Below are positions 50,525-64,000 of a DNA stretch of 64,000 nucleotides, piece by piece. The stretch spans positions 5,266,691-5,330,690 of the forward strand of contig NC_039497.1 in the NCBI RefSeq assembly GCF_003590095.1, written 5' to 3'. The notes below the pieces were generated by a model. The model was not told the DNA's origin, ran no database searches, and saw only the letters and a program-made list of their open reading frames with translations. Numbering within the stretch: position 1 is the stretch's first letter; each line of letters starts with the position of its first letter. The stretch comes from Trichoplusia ni. Taxonomy: Eukaryota > Arthropoda > Insecta > Lepidoptera > Noctuidae. A program made the translations under genes and the position numbers.

Positions 50525-53500
50525 ATTATATATTAAAGGAATGTTACCAACTTATTCGGTAGGTATGCAGTAGAGGATCTAAGTTTAGTCACCTACTTCA
50601 ATTAAAACTTTGCAAAAAGGAAAATTCATTGAAATACCAAAGTACAAGTCATAATATAACGCATATCTGATAATTTAAATAATCTATTTCTAAATAAATC
50701 CACCAAAACGTTGTTCGTTTATGTATCTAATTGGATTGTCAGAGATAACTGGATAGAACAGGCAGTAATTAAGATTACCATACCGACCGATGATCGAAAC
50801 ACTCGCGACTATTTTGTCGCAGCGGCCCGCGTTTAATCGCGGCGCGTAGGCGACTTCCGGTACATTAAACGCTGCGACGACGTTTCGAACCTGCGTCTGA
50901 CACACGACGCCCATTACCATTATAATTTTACATAATGGCTCGACTAACATACTGATATGAATTGATCAAATTTCTTATAATTCAGGTTTGGAATGGTTTA
51001 TGAGACCTAATGGATGTCACTATTTTAGTTTTATTTTTGCAAGAAATCGACTGGATTGGAAAAATACGGTATTGCTTGTTTTATTGTGGTACCTTATGAT
51101 CAATAGGTAATACTGTTTTAAATATGTATAATCTATTTTTACCACTGGGCTTGAACTAAGTACTTGGAAAACCTAGGAGGCAGGCTTAGTGCCAAATCTA
51201 CAAATATATTCAATACTCTTATAAAAATATGTTCGAGTATTTTAATATTATTATTATAATCCTACGCCTATGCAAAGTAAAATAATATGACATTAAAACA
51301 CTTCATTAGCTTCGGCGGCCAAATGTGTAATATGATATTTTATCACCAGAAAGGCACATTCTATCCGGGTCGGAGGACAAAAAGTGTCAAGAGCGAACCC
51401 CACGACTTTTTACGGGGTTCTTACAGATAATCATCTGTATTTGTTTGCTTCATCAACTGTACACCGATAGCGTAAATAATGTTATTTATTACTCATATGA
51501 CGGACATTTTGATGAAATAAGGTAACCATGTTAATGTATTCTCGACTTGAAAAGTTTTCTTAAGTACTTGCGGAACCCCAAAACATGTCTCGGTCGTTGT
51601 TCGCGGAGAATTTTGTTTCGTCAACTAATACTCTGCTTTTTATTGTGAAACTAAACACTGCCCATTGACAGCTGCGGTGTAATCAACCTTGCCTGTTCCA
51701 GCCCGAGCTCGTGTAACCGACACTAATGATTTATAAAAAACAAAAGGCCGCGGCTTCATACAACGTATAACACATTCTTTGGGAACTAAACTGCGCGAAT
51801 GGACTTCAACAGAAAACAACATAGAAGTGCAGTGGGCGGTCCACGACTTGACTATCCTGTTGCATAATTCAGTATTATGATCTTTGCAACCTGTTTGCAA
51901 CGAGGAACAAATACGCCTGACAACAATATTAACACAAGTGAGAATTTACATCCCACTGTTGAAATCGTTACACGGACCTTTATTAAGACAGTTGGGATAA
52001 GCGGGTCTATTGTTGTTGTAGCCAGAGGCGCCTAGCGAAATGCTGACGATGTGATAACCACTCAGAATAATGTTGACATTTATCTTTTGGATATATCTCT
52101 GACAACACCCACGGGAAAGATAGCGTGTGGCCTAAACGACGGCGGAAACAAATTAAAACGTCAAGATCTCTATAAAGTCATTGATCATAAGCGCTAAAGA
52201 ACGTCATAAAAGTAACATTCACGTATCGATACGTGGTCGGAGAGCCATTAGACGAGCGTGGAGCGTCGGCTGCGAGTAGAAAGCTCACCCACGCGTGCCG
52301 AGAGGTCACCACCGCCCACACTACCCCAACGATTACTATTGGGAAATAAGAGAACAAGCCTTCGGAGGTGTTCGTCGGCCAATTACCGTAAATTGATGAT
52401 TATTGCGAAACAGCGCGGTGGGCGCGCGCCATTAGCGATGCGATCGAGGGCGGATTGAAGACATGACTGATTGCACCAATAAAACGTTAACAATATGATC
52501 CACGATCTCCGAGATAACGGAACAAAAAACTCGGCACTACATCAAACTTAATGGATGTGACGAGCTTTTTCTTAAGTTAATACCATTACCGAACAAACTG
52601 AAGAATCATACATCAATGACAAAAACGCTGTGGAAATGCTGCAAAGTGCAAAGCATGTGCATTCAAGAAAATTCAAAGTTGTCTCCAGTACAATCTATTT
52701 CAATGGCAGACAGACACTCTTTAAAACTAAAACATTACATTTAAAAACTCTACATTTACAAAAAATAAAAACACCGAATTTGCAGCGCGGAAAGGTGTAC
52801 ATAATTTCGCGTGCATGTCTGTTGAAACGTAACAAAAACACGAATTATGAGAATACAAATTGATGCCTATCACCACATCTGCAATACTTGGATAAAGAAC
52901 AAAAAAATAATTAGTGTTATTCCGATAGTAATTTGCAACACGATGAAAGCTCTTAATAATATCGTTGGCTGCGCTAATACTCGTACGATATAATTACGGA
53001 TGTGAGTAACATCACAATTGCAAATCGGATGCGCTTTCGATCGAGGCCAGAATTTTTAATTCGCTTTTGTTCTTATTTAAATGATCTAAGTGTAACTATA
53101 AGTGCGTTAGGATTCTAAACATGTTTGTTGATGTTCTGATCGTTATCTGGCATCGCGAAAGCAGATTTCAGATTTTTAATGAGATAAACAACTAGAGGAG
53201 AAATGTCTTGATCTATACATATATGGAAGCTTGTTCACTTTCCCCGACTATTGCTGAAAAAGTATAAAGCAAAAAAATATTTTGAAGAGTATTTAAGATC
53301 ATCACAGTTATATCACGGTATAATATCAAAAACAAAAAACATATTGAGGTGAGAAAATATTTCGAATATCAATAGTTTAGAAGGTATACTTCCTCTGCTC
53401 TCGACGGAAAGCCTGGGGTCACCGTACTTAAAGAAATACTGGTGAAACATTTATTTATAGCGAGGATTAAAAACAAGATGTTATTTCTGTATCGACAATA

Positions 53501-55592
53501 AATCATAAATAGAACAGAGAGCGATTGTGAAAAAAAAATGAAGTCATTGAGCATTGGCATGTAGCAATGCTATATAATTAGCGACGATAAGGTGAGGTTA
53601 AATGTATCATTAACCTTCCATGGTGATCCATAAGTGGCAGACAATACACTACTGTTTTATTTTTAATAGTCGCAAAGTCCGATGAAAAACTTGGTACATC
53701 AATCTTGGTATATTTTATCAATTTCGAGCGCCATATAAATCTTTCCGAAATAAACGTATCCCTCAAAGTTTGACGTCATTATGTTATATCGATTCCAGTA
53801 ATATGTAAAAATGTTTTTATGAAATAATTTGTGTTTTCACATCTCATTTCGTACAATATACATACAGTGCTAGTAAACACATTTGTTAAATGTTGTGGAA
53901 GGAATTTAAATTCATGAAATCATAATACTCAAATACTAAATACGCAATTAAACATGTTAGTAACTTGAGAGGTCCATAACGAGTTAAATTACAATTGAAA
54001 TGACATTTGTTAGCATATCATATTAAAATAGAATATTTTTTAAATCACATGCTAGGTGATTATAATAATTGGTTGTCGATAATAATATATTAATGTCTGC
54101 CAGCCACCTGACTAATCAAGGTAGTCGTTGCGGAACATAAAAACACCGTACAACCGGTTCAAAGGTGATATGATGCCGAGACCCACGCAAACACTGAAAT
54201 ACCTAAACATTCCTTACCAAATACGTGACATATTGTACATCATCTAGTTTGTATTTGATTAAATGCTTCAAGTCAATAAAAATATCTCTCGAGTCATCGA
54301 TAAACATGGTTGCATCATAACTTTACATTTTCAGACAAGTCCGAAGTGAAAACAAAAACAAATGAGAATCTCGGACCATCTAAATAAACAGCTAAATCCT
54401 CTTCTATTTATTATTTTCATGAATAATCCGGCGTAAAGACTTACATGTAATATGTAAAGCAAATAACATTCCAACATAATACAGCACTTGAGAAATGTAA
54501 ATGAACAGACAACAATCCGTCTGTATGTAATATAAATAAAAAAACAAGTCAGCTAATCAATTTACAGCTATAAGTAAGTTCGGTGCAGATGAATGAAGCG
54601 GTAATCATGATGTTACTATAGAATGTTTATGCAAATAGCCGTGCTCCATTGATGGGGCCCATTGAGAGTGTAACGGGCCCGAGACTGGTCCGCGACAGCC
54701 ACCGGCACGCACACACACCACAATATTGATTATCAATTAAAGATAGTATTAATTGATTGGTAATTTATAGTTTTATTTGAGGAAAAAGATACAGCTAAAT
54801 TAGGTTTTATCGTCAGAATTTACTGATTTTGTTTTGTATAAAAAAATATTCTGCTGATTTTAAATACACTTGTAATGGTTACGAATTCAATACTGTCAGT
54901 TCTAAGACATAAGTTGGAACAGAATTGCTAATTCTAATTATCTACTTATAAAATTTCTAAGAAAGCCAATTTCCTTCAAGAAAACATTTAATTCCGTTGC
55001 CGTTGGTATGTTCACAAGATTTTTTCCTTAAAAGCCAAGTTTTTGTAATACAAACATTAAAACTTGTCCATTATTATACACGTATGCGCTAATTGCAGAA
55101 AATACTTCGCCAATTCTTAGAACTTTATTAGTCATTTCACCGCCTTAAATTGTAGACGTTTTTATTATACGCAGGTGTGCCGCTGTCACAATATTTTCCA
55201 AAAGCAATAAATGTCTAGTAAATGTTGCAAAGAAATTAACTTTACATAAAATATTTTGTTTAATTCTGTCATCAACCTTAACCATTTGAGGGAAAACTTT
55301 AATTGAAATAATTCTTTTTCATAAATTTCGCAAATTAAATTCTTAATTAATTTATCTTATCAAGAATGTCGGACCGTAAAGCTAGGAGCGTTTTATTAAT
55401 AAGCAACAAGCCAGCGGTATCATTCACAACGAAGCATCATAAAAACATAAATCCATACATCACAATAATAAGTGGTACAATTACGAGTCCGCGGATCACT
55501 TTAGACCAGACCGGGCCACGTAAGGCGGAACATTAATTTGTCCAATATTGAGTGTGTTGGTTTTAAATTGCTATCACGAAACTAGTTTTGTC
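50525..55592. other. AT-rich non-coding DNA, no gene seen
   Basis: No gene is supported. A GAACCCC/GGGGTTC hairpin lies at about 51395-51420. A 66-codon GC-rich, Arg-rich frame at 52258-52458 is unrecognised. A short near-tandem 'acattacattt / tctacattt' stretch lies at about 52732-52758. The rest is AT-rich without recognisable features. Confidence 0.5.
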
Positions 55593-55665
55593 AGTCGCGA
55601 CTCGACTCATGACCTCTTACTGGTAGACGAGTCGCGACTAGTCGGGATTTAATCCGACTTTCTTT
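55580..55665. repeat. Inverted repeat with AGTCGCGACTCG arms, possible fold-back family remnant
   Basis: AGTCGCGACTCG (55593-55604) and its exact inverted complement CGAGTCGCGACT (55628-55639) are separated by 23 bp. Each arm also contains the self-complementary AGTCGCGACT. The right arm runs on into ACTAGTCGGG, a word also found in the fold-back element at 23.2 kb (ACTAGTCGGGCTA). A further near-palindrome, GTCGGGATTTAATCCGAC, follows. This suggests a degraded relative of that element. No target duplication was identified. Confidence 0.5.
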
Positions 55666-57949
55666 TTGGTCAAACCTGTATTATATGACACTGGTCATCC
55701 ACCTGTGCTCTGTAATGTTAGGTCTTGTTTGTCTCAGCCTCTCTACTGAATTTCAATTGCTCGGCTCTACAGGACTTTATTGCTTGCGTAGCGAGTGATA
55801 GCGTCGAATATGGATCAATTACTACAATAAAAAATGTTATACATTTCAAAGGGCAGGTACAAATCTGCTTCTACTTACGTCAACGTCAAAAAGACCAATC
55901 CTACACTAGTTATTGCGTCGTTGAAGGCACAAATCACATTACGAGATTCCAAACACAGCTTGCGATAACTTATGTACATATTTCTACTTGCTTTCCGGTA
56001 CGTAAATCATTAATCTATGAATGAGAAGTCATATCTTGATAATGCCCAAAATATTCATTAAAGTCTTGTCTGATGACAATGATTTCTTGTTTAATTATAT
56101 CATTTATTATAGTTTTTCTATCTTAAAAATAGATAAAGAAATAAATATTTTCGAAATTACAAGTATAATATTATACATATTACTCGTAGTTGTGTATCAG
56201 AGTCTCAAATAGATCAGACAGCCAGTATTATAGTTCGATGACATACATCGGGCGCAGATAATATGCACACCCGAGAACAATCGGATGATATGAATATCAT
56301 TACAGCTATTACGCAAGGACTCCGTACGAAGTTACAAACAAGCATAATAGACCGAACTACACTTGTCTCAAAGTCGAAACGTGATGCAACTGTCCTCGCA
56401 CAATATATAGGGATCGAGCGTATTCAGTATAGAAATGACTTCATAATTTCCCTGCGCACACGCACCTATTCGCGGGTGTGTGACGCGAGGGCGCACTCAC
56501 ACACGCACAATATCCGGTCGCGTCTGTGAATGACGCTTACGCATGTTTACTACCGCTCTGTGGCCGGCTGTCGATCATTTCGGAACGGTAATACGTCATC
56601 ATTCATTACACTACCAATTTCTACGTGTGCATAGCCGAGAGCGGTGCGCGAGCCAACGATATAGGTGTTGACCTTTTCATACTGCTTTGTTGGATTTGTT
56701 TAAATGGTGCCGACAGGCGTATCTACTGCGCACTATTCGACAGGTCAAGCTCAAGACATTTGTTTCTAATCTGCGACCCCGGTAGCCTCGCAAATTTAAA
56801 TATTTATGATTCAGTCACATTGCTGTCCTTACTTCTATAGTTAAATATTCAGACGACGCTACCGACTTACGAAGACTCGTTATAAAATCAAATTAAATTA
56901 GCTCGTAGCATGGACGCTTCAATTCATTGATGACAATGTATTATTAGCAAATGTGAATTAAATTAGCATAACTATTTAAAGTATTTATGGGCCAATACGC
57001 CAGCGCGACCGTTTAAAAGAACTGAATTTAAATGCAAACTGCCTTCTATTATAGCCATCAAGACTTCGTGTCTACGAGCCCGTCACTCATACAGTGAGTT
57101 GAAATGAGGCTGCTTCCTGACCGAGCCCAGTTGATACTTGACCAATGTTCAGTCCCTGGGAGTCACAGTTTCGTGAATAGCTATTTAAACACCATCATAA
57201 AATACTAAGTCCAAAGCAACAGTGTTGCATCCCAGCCTATTACGAGTAACATTTAGTATCGGTTTTATATTGAAAGTAATTTATATATAGATAATTTTAA
57301 CTGCTTCCGAGATAAATAATTTAGTTTGGTACGTAGGCACCATAAATCTTATTGAGTTTCCTTTATGAGTATATAATAAAACAGCATAATGATTGTATGT
57401 ATGTTGCCTGAAATCGCATGAGCTTTATGGCTGTTCATCATCTGGTCTCATTACAACACATGTATGTATATCTTTAGATAGCGTATATTAAGATGTATGA
57501 ACATTAAGAGGTAATAATGAACAAGCTTAAAATATTGTTACAATGGATGTTTTATGAGGTTGATTAGAAGTTTTATATCTTGGCTTTAATAATATCTTAT
57601 CAATCTTTAAGTACAGGACACGTCTCCTTATCTCTTCTCCATATATTATTTTAAACTAATATCAATATAATATACATAAATAATGATGTGAACTTTCGCA
57701 AGTTAAATCCAATCTAGCGGAAGTTGCTTCTCCGCCAGCTACGAAATGTTTTATTTAATATTTTCTTCATTTTAATAAATCATTCTATAATTATTAAAGT
57801 GAATTTCGCGAAAAGTTCATAACATATGAATATGAGAGTCTCTCAATGATAGGTAAGAGTAAAAAAATCTAATCATAGTTGCAATAAATTTGGTACAAGT
57901 TCAACTAACCGAGTCAGTGCGGGAAGCTTCACGTCTTGAGAGTCTTGAT
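55666..57949. other. AT-rich non-coding DNA, no gene seen
   Basis: Frames of 63-99 codons at 55725-56024, 56021-56212, 56263-56529 and 56625-56840 are all on the plus strand but have no recognisable domain, common splice logic or codon bias. I therefore do not call them genes. No repeat or RNA gene is recognised. Confidence 0.45.
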
Positions 57950-58001
57950 AATTAATTATTTATATTGCGGATGGTTGTGTTCGCAATTTAAATAATTAAT
58001 T
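57950..58001. repeat. Hairpin with 20-bp stem and 12-nt loop
   Basis: The left arm (57950-57969) and right arm (57982-58001) are inverted complements at 19 of 20 positions; the loop is GATGGTTGTGTT. The outer half of the stem is AATTAATTATTTA, itself rich in homeodomain-type TAAT/ATTA words. At 52 nt the fold is at the small end for a microRNA precursor. A cruciform-forming site, MITE remnant or paired homeodomain sites are alternatives. Confidence 0.7.
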
Positions 58002-61000
58002 TTCTCAATTGGATGTCGATCCTCCTGCTGATTGCTGATTTGAGAACGGATGATGTCGTCCGTTGTGATACACCTACTTATTTAGCCTCTCCGTGTCCAT
58101 CGAACTGGCCCGCTACACTTCCTGAAGACCCAAATCTGGTCGTGAGATCGGGGCAGCGTTGAGATACACATCGCCAACAACTGGTTCCGTTCCAAGTGCA
58201 AAATACTAGACTTGTTCTCACCTAGATATTAGTCAATCAAGTGAACGTTCATTAGTTTAATTAACTGTACACCTGTGTGGAAGCGAAATTCGCTATTGAT
58301 CATTATAGAAGCTCAAACACGATTTTATTTTTAGTTTCTTTTTTGCGTTCTCTTAATAACTTTAATAAATAAATAAATTCGTTTTGCGAGTTATGATGAC
58401 TTTGAATATTATATTTTCCTAACGGTACGAGAATGTTGGAAGCTTCTATAGGATCGTAAATAGTCCTAAACGTCCATTTAAACAAACATTTCCTATCTCT
58501 TTATAATATAAGTGTATTGCAGCTTAGATTATCCGCATGCCTCTTTACAGTATGCTGCGAGATCCTTCAGATTTGCGAGATACAAGTCTCGGCGGTCTCG
58601 GCCGGGATAACGGTACGCCGCCGCACAATACTTGTGAACATTGTGTCCGCACATTATGCAGCAGTGGAGGCACCAACGACCGGCTATCAAGTTTCGCCGT
58701 CTCTCAATTACCTTGCCTCAATATTGACCCCAGCCGGCCACTTGGCCGCTCCTAACGTTTGCAAACATTCTTGTAAATCGGAATGAAGTGCAGTTGCCAT
58801 TTAATTCTTAATGATACATTATTATAGAAATACGCGGGAACATAATATAAGCTGTATATCTAGGTATCTGTGTCGGTAGGAGTCATTAACTAAGAATCAT
58901 GTCCCATGGCTGGCCGACTTCAACTTGTGTGGGATGTTTCAAAAAGTGCATACAATTAATTACCCGTTGATTTTGTGGAACGGAACGAGGAGTTCGGCGA
59001 AACTTGAGTTATTTGTTTTTAGTGCTTAAATTAGAATACTGAAACGAGATCAGAATGTTTTTTTTTTTCAAATAAGCCTTCTTCAATCACTTCTGAAACA
59101 TTTATATCAGTGCCTGTAAATACTCTTCGTTATACATATTTATTTTTCTATATACGACCATATAACGATTAAGAACACAAATCATGTTCTTAAAACTTAT
59201 GAAACATAAAGGTGAGGCCAGAATCGTGCATACGAGAAGTCGCAAAGGCATTTGAAATCGTGACTGCTCTGAGCTCAGCACACTTGAACTACAAGAAATA
59301 GATGGCTCCGAATACATGTGCAAACAATCTGAAATATCACTACTAAAGGTTTCAGAGTTGTTTAGAAATGTTGTCGTTTATTACGAAAATGCCTTCATGA
59401 GTTGGCAATAATATGAATCTGTTCTAAATTGATAACATCGAATGTAAAATAATGACACAGACCGCAATAGTCAGTACTCATCAACGTAGAGTTTGTTTTG
59501 GCAGCTAGCCGGCCACGCAATCAGATAGCTATCATAAATGCACCACGTAATGATACATTTATTATCGTATTAATTCTGAAATGCAGTAATCTGAATTGCA
59601 GGTGTTCGGCTAGCTAGACATAACATACGGTGACATCCGCGATGCGGTGCCAACGGCGGGTGCGCGCGCGCCGGGCCGTCTCGGGCGGAACTATGCGCCC
59701 GATATAGGCATTATCCTGTGATCAGGTGGGCCACGCTGAAATATTACGCACAAAGTTCTCCTTCTATATGAGCTACGTTCATTTTCTTCTGTAATGGAAA
59801 TGGGTTTAACTTTTTCTACGATTCATTCAACTTACAATACTACGATCATAGTTTATAACAAAGGGAATCTAGTTTGGGGTTCGAGGCTTCATCTACGACT
59901 GTAAAATTTATCGAGACAATAAATCATTTTTATTTATATAAAGGTCAAACTAACTGCTTGAAATCAAATAAAGAAATAAGGAAAAAGTGTTAAGCTTTTA
60001 TAAATTGAAATCATAAAATAGTCATATTAACAAGTACTCACTAACTCTACTTTCCGCACAAGACAACTGTTGAAAGACAGACATTAATCTTATATTGGCA
60101 CCTTTCGCATGAAACTTCATTCTACTCCATGCATAATTATTAATTGTCATTTCTAACGATGAATATTAATCAATAGACAGGAAATAGATTTCCGTAATAA
60201 CAATATTTCAAAGAATCACTCAAAGAGAGTGCGTTTGTGGAGTACAGGTACATTCACGTTGCTCAAAGAAGAAACTTTTTTGTTGAAGAATAGTAAATTT
60301 TATTTAACAAAGAGGAATTAATGATTACCAGCCGTAAAAGGTAACAAACAGTAACGCAACCGACCGAAATGCACATAAAGCTCTATACAATATCTTACAA
60401 AAGGTTCTATTTTACGAGACATAGGTGCAGGTACAAAATCCGTGTCCAGCGCCACATGTGCAGCGAAACTGTAGAATTCTTAGAAAATCCACTTTTTCTC
60501 ATAGTCCGGACAATAGGGCAGCGCATCTGGCAGACACGGTGTCGTCAGGTTTAATAACTGACAATGCTCCGTCGTCCGTTTTGAGAACACCTCGACACAA
60601 AGAGCTACCTGCGCGGTACCTGCGATGCTATTGTGTGGCGACTGCTGCGAATCGTAAATAAAACCTACTTTTTAATGACCAGCATTAAAAGCGATAGAAT
60701 ATATATCAAAATATAAAAGTCTATGAGAAAGGATATCCAAGACATTTATTACCCATTTAATATTTTTGTATGAAAAAAATAATGTTATTTAATTCCCACC
60801 CAACCGTCTCATTTACTTTAGATCTAATGAATGTATTCAAGTATAAAAGAAAACTTCGCTAACGAGTACACGATAACCATAATTGGTTGTGGCAAGTCGA
60901 GACATCGTAAGTCAGTAAGGAACATAAAACGTAACGGACACGTAGAGCGGGTATCAGGTGAAGCCGGGCATAACAACACCATTACCTAAATCATAACGAT

Positions 61001-64000
61001 CGCTGTAATTAGAGCCGCGCACTAAGCCATTGACCCGGCGATGGTTCCAGGTAAGCACCGCACCGACACCGGGAGACAATGCCTCGTTCTGTTGTCACAA
61101 GAGGAGCAATCGTCAGGTTAACCGATACCCTGGAATTCACGCCGCTACCTTGGTGCAATGAGAGTTGTTTGTGGCAACAGCAATGTTCCTTACTGTAGAT
61201 AGGACCTTAGGTCAGATAACAGTAGCAATTAAGATTAGACTACACTGAGAATGACAGGAAAAATCGCAAGCTACGTAACATAAATGTGTCCAAGCCTTTT
61301 TTTGATGAGCGACAAGTTTCGTTTTTCAATCAAATGTTATACTGTCCTATATTATACAACTCTAAATGATCAAGTGACACATTAAGAAACTAGAACCCTT
61401 CCTCCATGATAACATGAGAAATTCGATCGAGCGGACGCAATAAGCTCACAGAAATAGCCGGTTTTATCTGAACAAATATGATGATAACTACGACAAATGT
61501 GACAGTTATAAAATAATGCAGCCAAGGTGTCGACTAATGACGTTGTTAGGCTCACTGATGCCCAAGTGCAGCGATGAAATCAGACTCTTTCATATTCAAG
61601 ATTTATAGTCAGTCCAATTAAATTTCGAGAAGGAACCGTATCTTGATTGATGTACGAGAAAATAATATTCAGAAAGACTAATGACGTTCTGTTTTGTTTG
61701 GTGCGATAAAAAATTAAGGAATCAGAATTCAGGAGTCAACCTCAAATGAGCTCATGTCCAAATCTGTTGCATCGAGCAACTTTAGAGGTAGGCGGAGCCT
61801 TTGATAAACCATTAATTATATTCACACCTTTGTCCACCGCAACTGAGTATTCGGGTTAGTTTTTTTTCTGTAAAGCGACAGTTCTTGGAAAAATGGCGGC
61901 GCGACGGTATAGCAAACAAAAAGTGGAAGCGCGAGCACGAGCGACTCGAGTCTCGATGAATGTTTTAGAGGTCGTGACAAATACCTACAGATACATATTA
62001 AAAGAAAGAAATAAGTTAACAAATCGATTTTAGCAGTAATAGCTCGTGTGTGGGTCAAAACAATTTCGGATAATTATGTAAAAAGTAGAATTTGATTTGT
62101 AGCAAAGCTGTAAAATCAAAGTTGATTGGGTGAAATAAATACATATTTATCTTGTAACAATAATATTGTTTCCTTTCGTAAAGTTCTTGTCAGCTTGTTG
62201 TATTCGAAAATAAACACTTTCATCTAGAGGACCAATCGCTTCTTACAGTCGTTCAGGCTACCTTGAAAACGACCTCACAATCGCCACTTGCAATCAGCAT
62301 GCGACAGTAAGACAAGTGATTAAAAATTATAAAAACAACGACAAAACGTGGCTATGTATTTAGCTGTTAAGATGTGACCAAGTGATGACCCTGAAGATCT
62401 CACCTCGATAGAGCTTTGAAGAATTCCGTGGCTCGTTTCGTAGGAGCGACAACAAAGACTGAATTCTTTGAACACGTACCTCGGACGGGCGGTTAATTCT
62501 AACCCTGTCAAGTTACTTTTTTGTTGGCACGATGTTTTCTCTGTAAACGAGGCAATTTATTTCACACCAATTTAGGAGACGTTTAACATCGCTGTTGCGT
62601 CTATCCGAGCTATGTTGGTCGTCTTAATGCTCATTCCAGAGTAATCTTAATTGGAATCATTAATCGGTAGGCAATTACGTGTTTTTACAGCACTAATTTT
62701 GTTGTTCTAAATCATTCTCGTTGCCTATTCCGATTACTAGGTATAAGATAAGTTAATAAGTTAATAAGAAACAGTTTCTCTTTAGTTCTTTCAACCTTTT
62801 CCGCTCGCTGGACATTGTGAACATTTGACACCTAGGTTCCCATGAACATTTTATTTTTGAGTTAAGTAAGCACTACCAATCAGCGTGAAACGAGAGTAAA
62901 ATACAAATGGGCACATTCAAATTAGAATTGGTAGGAGAAATTCATTAGTTGGTGATTTTCTTCCATTCCATTCTAGGGATTTTATGCGTAAATTCAACTT
63001 CATGTTTCAAACAAATATAGCAGAGTGATGACTTAAGAAAGTGAAGAGTTTCCTTGGTAATGACATCGCTATTTATAAAACGCAATTAATGAATTGTATT
63101 AATTGCTTTAGCTTTACTATACAAAACACGAAACAGTTTAAATTATGTTTCCCTCGTATTCATTGTATTTGGCCAATACATTACATACTACGTTTCATAA
63201 ACATAGACTTAAGAATGTTATTCTGGCGCCCTAACAAGAAAGTAAGTATGAATTAAGAGGTGTTTGTATATTTAGGTGTAATGAAATAGATCGCGTCGCT
63301 GCGTCTAGCACGGGATCTGTTGAAGCGCATCAGGTTCAACGCTCGGCGCGGCCAGCTCGGCGGCGCGGCCAGACCACGGATGACTAGCACGGCAGGCTGT
63401 GGTCTACATCGGCGGATCATGACACGCTCTGTCGCCCGCCTCTGAGCTTGCTGACCGCACCTACCTTCAGGTGGGTACATTGTGACCAAGACAGCGGAGA
63501 TCGAAGTCTTCAAAATAAATAAAGACTCCCGCCCTAAAGGTTTATAACTGCATCGCGGGGAATTTCACAAACATTCAAGTCACATGCAAAGGAACCCAGA
63601 CTTAGAACAAGCATTCGTGGACATAAATGATAGACCTTCGGGGGGATAGAATCCGTGGCACGTCAAGCACAGTGGGTTTGGTGTGGTGAACTCAATCACT
63701 CGGCAATTCTGCAAATTAGTTGAGTAAAACATTAATTTCATCTCTTTTGTTTCAACACCAAAAATAAAACATCAATTCTCTTGTCAAAGTTTGGAATGCA
63801 TCTCATTTCCATTAAATTTATTACGACTTTAGGCCAAGAGAATTAAACAAAGCCGTATGTAAATGCTTTATTACAACAAGCTTTTAGTAACATATGCAAC
63901 CCAACAATAAATTCACTAGGTACGCTAAAACACACCAAATTACCATGTGTTGTAAGTACAGCTAAAATTTTACGGTAATTTGTTATGAAAACTAGCAATT
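58002..64000. other. AT-rich non-coding DNA with a few GC-rich patches
   Basis: No gene is supported. GC-richer patches lie at 58520-58790 (two overlapping plus-strand frames of 72 and 89 codons), about 59635-59710, and 63290-63480 (an Arg-rich 86-codon minus-strand frame, possibly from an old repeat). An ATGGTTCCAG|GTAAGC start-codon-plus-donor string occurs at about 61039, but no partner exon is recognisable. Nothing else stands out. Confidence 0.45.

Overview
The window looks like a stretch of a lepidopteran (moth or butterfly) nuclear genome. It is AT-rich and gene-poor, with introns flanked by GT/AG. Only two genes can be named with confidence, and both are insect-type regulators. The repeats agree with this: a dispersed element opening with the 'ctagctgaccc' motif at about 1.3 kb, a 138-bp TAA-flanked MITE at 50.4 kb, and a perfect fold-back element at 23.2 kb. 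The species cannot be named from the sequence alone.

Layout. 1-33.0 kb (left half): no confident gene. It is AT-rich non-coding DNA with a few short GC-rich islands (about 12.9-13.3, 26.45-26.8 and 31.1-31.3 kb) that look like promoters or regulatory elements; one carries a CTCF-like motif and another full CRE sites. 33.03-33.32 kb: a possible small two-exon gene for an 80-aa membrane protein, unrecognised. 33.66-35.82 kb, plus strand: lark, the RBM4-type RNA-binding protein with two RRMs and a CCHC knuckle, complete in a 5' non-coding exon plus four coding exons. 35.8-37.0 kb: convergent intergenic gap. 37.03-40.1 kb, minus strand: thickveins (tkv), the type I BMP/Dpp receptor. One 418-codon exon holds the end of the ectodomain, the membrane segment, the GS box and the whole kinase. 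A 188-bp exon holds the rest of the ligand-binding domain, and a tentative exon just upstream could hold the signal peptide. 40.1-64 kb: upstream of tkv on its strand, so first intron(s) and/or intergenic DNA. It has GC-rich islands at 42.5-42.85 and 44.42-44.65 kb that could be tkv promoters or 5' exons, then long AT-rich DNA with repeats and hairpins.

The two named genes converge tail to tail. They are not known to form one pathway: Lark controls mRNA translation and splicing (clock, development), and Tkv transduces Dpp/BMP signals to Mad. No RNA gene, CRISPR array, intact autonomous transposon or operon-like system was seen. The structural oddities most worth checking are the fold-back element flanked by 13-bp direct repeats, the 20-bp-stem hairpin at 57.95 kb, the 18-bp-stem hairpin at 5.94 kb, and the strongly GC-driven, intronless kinase exon of tkv.
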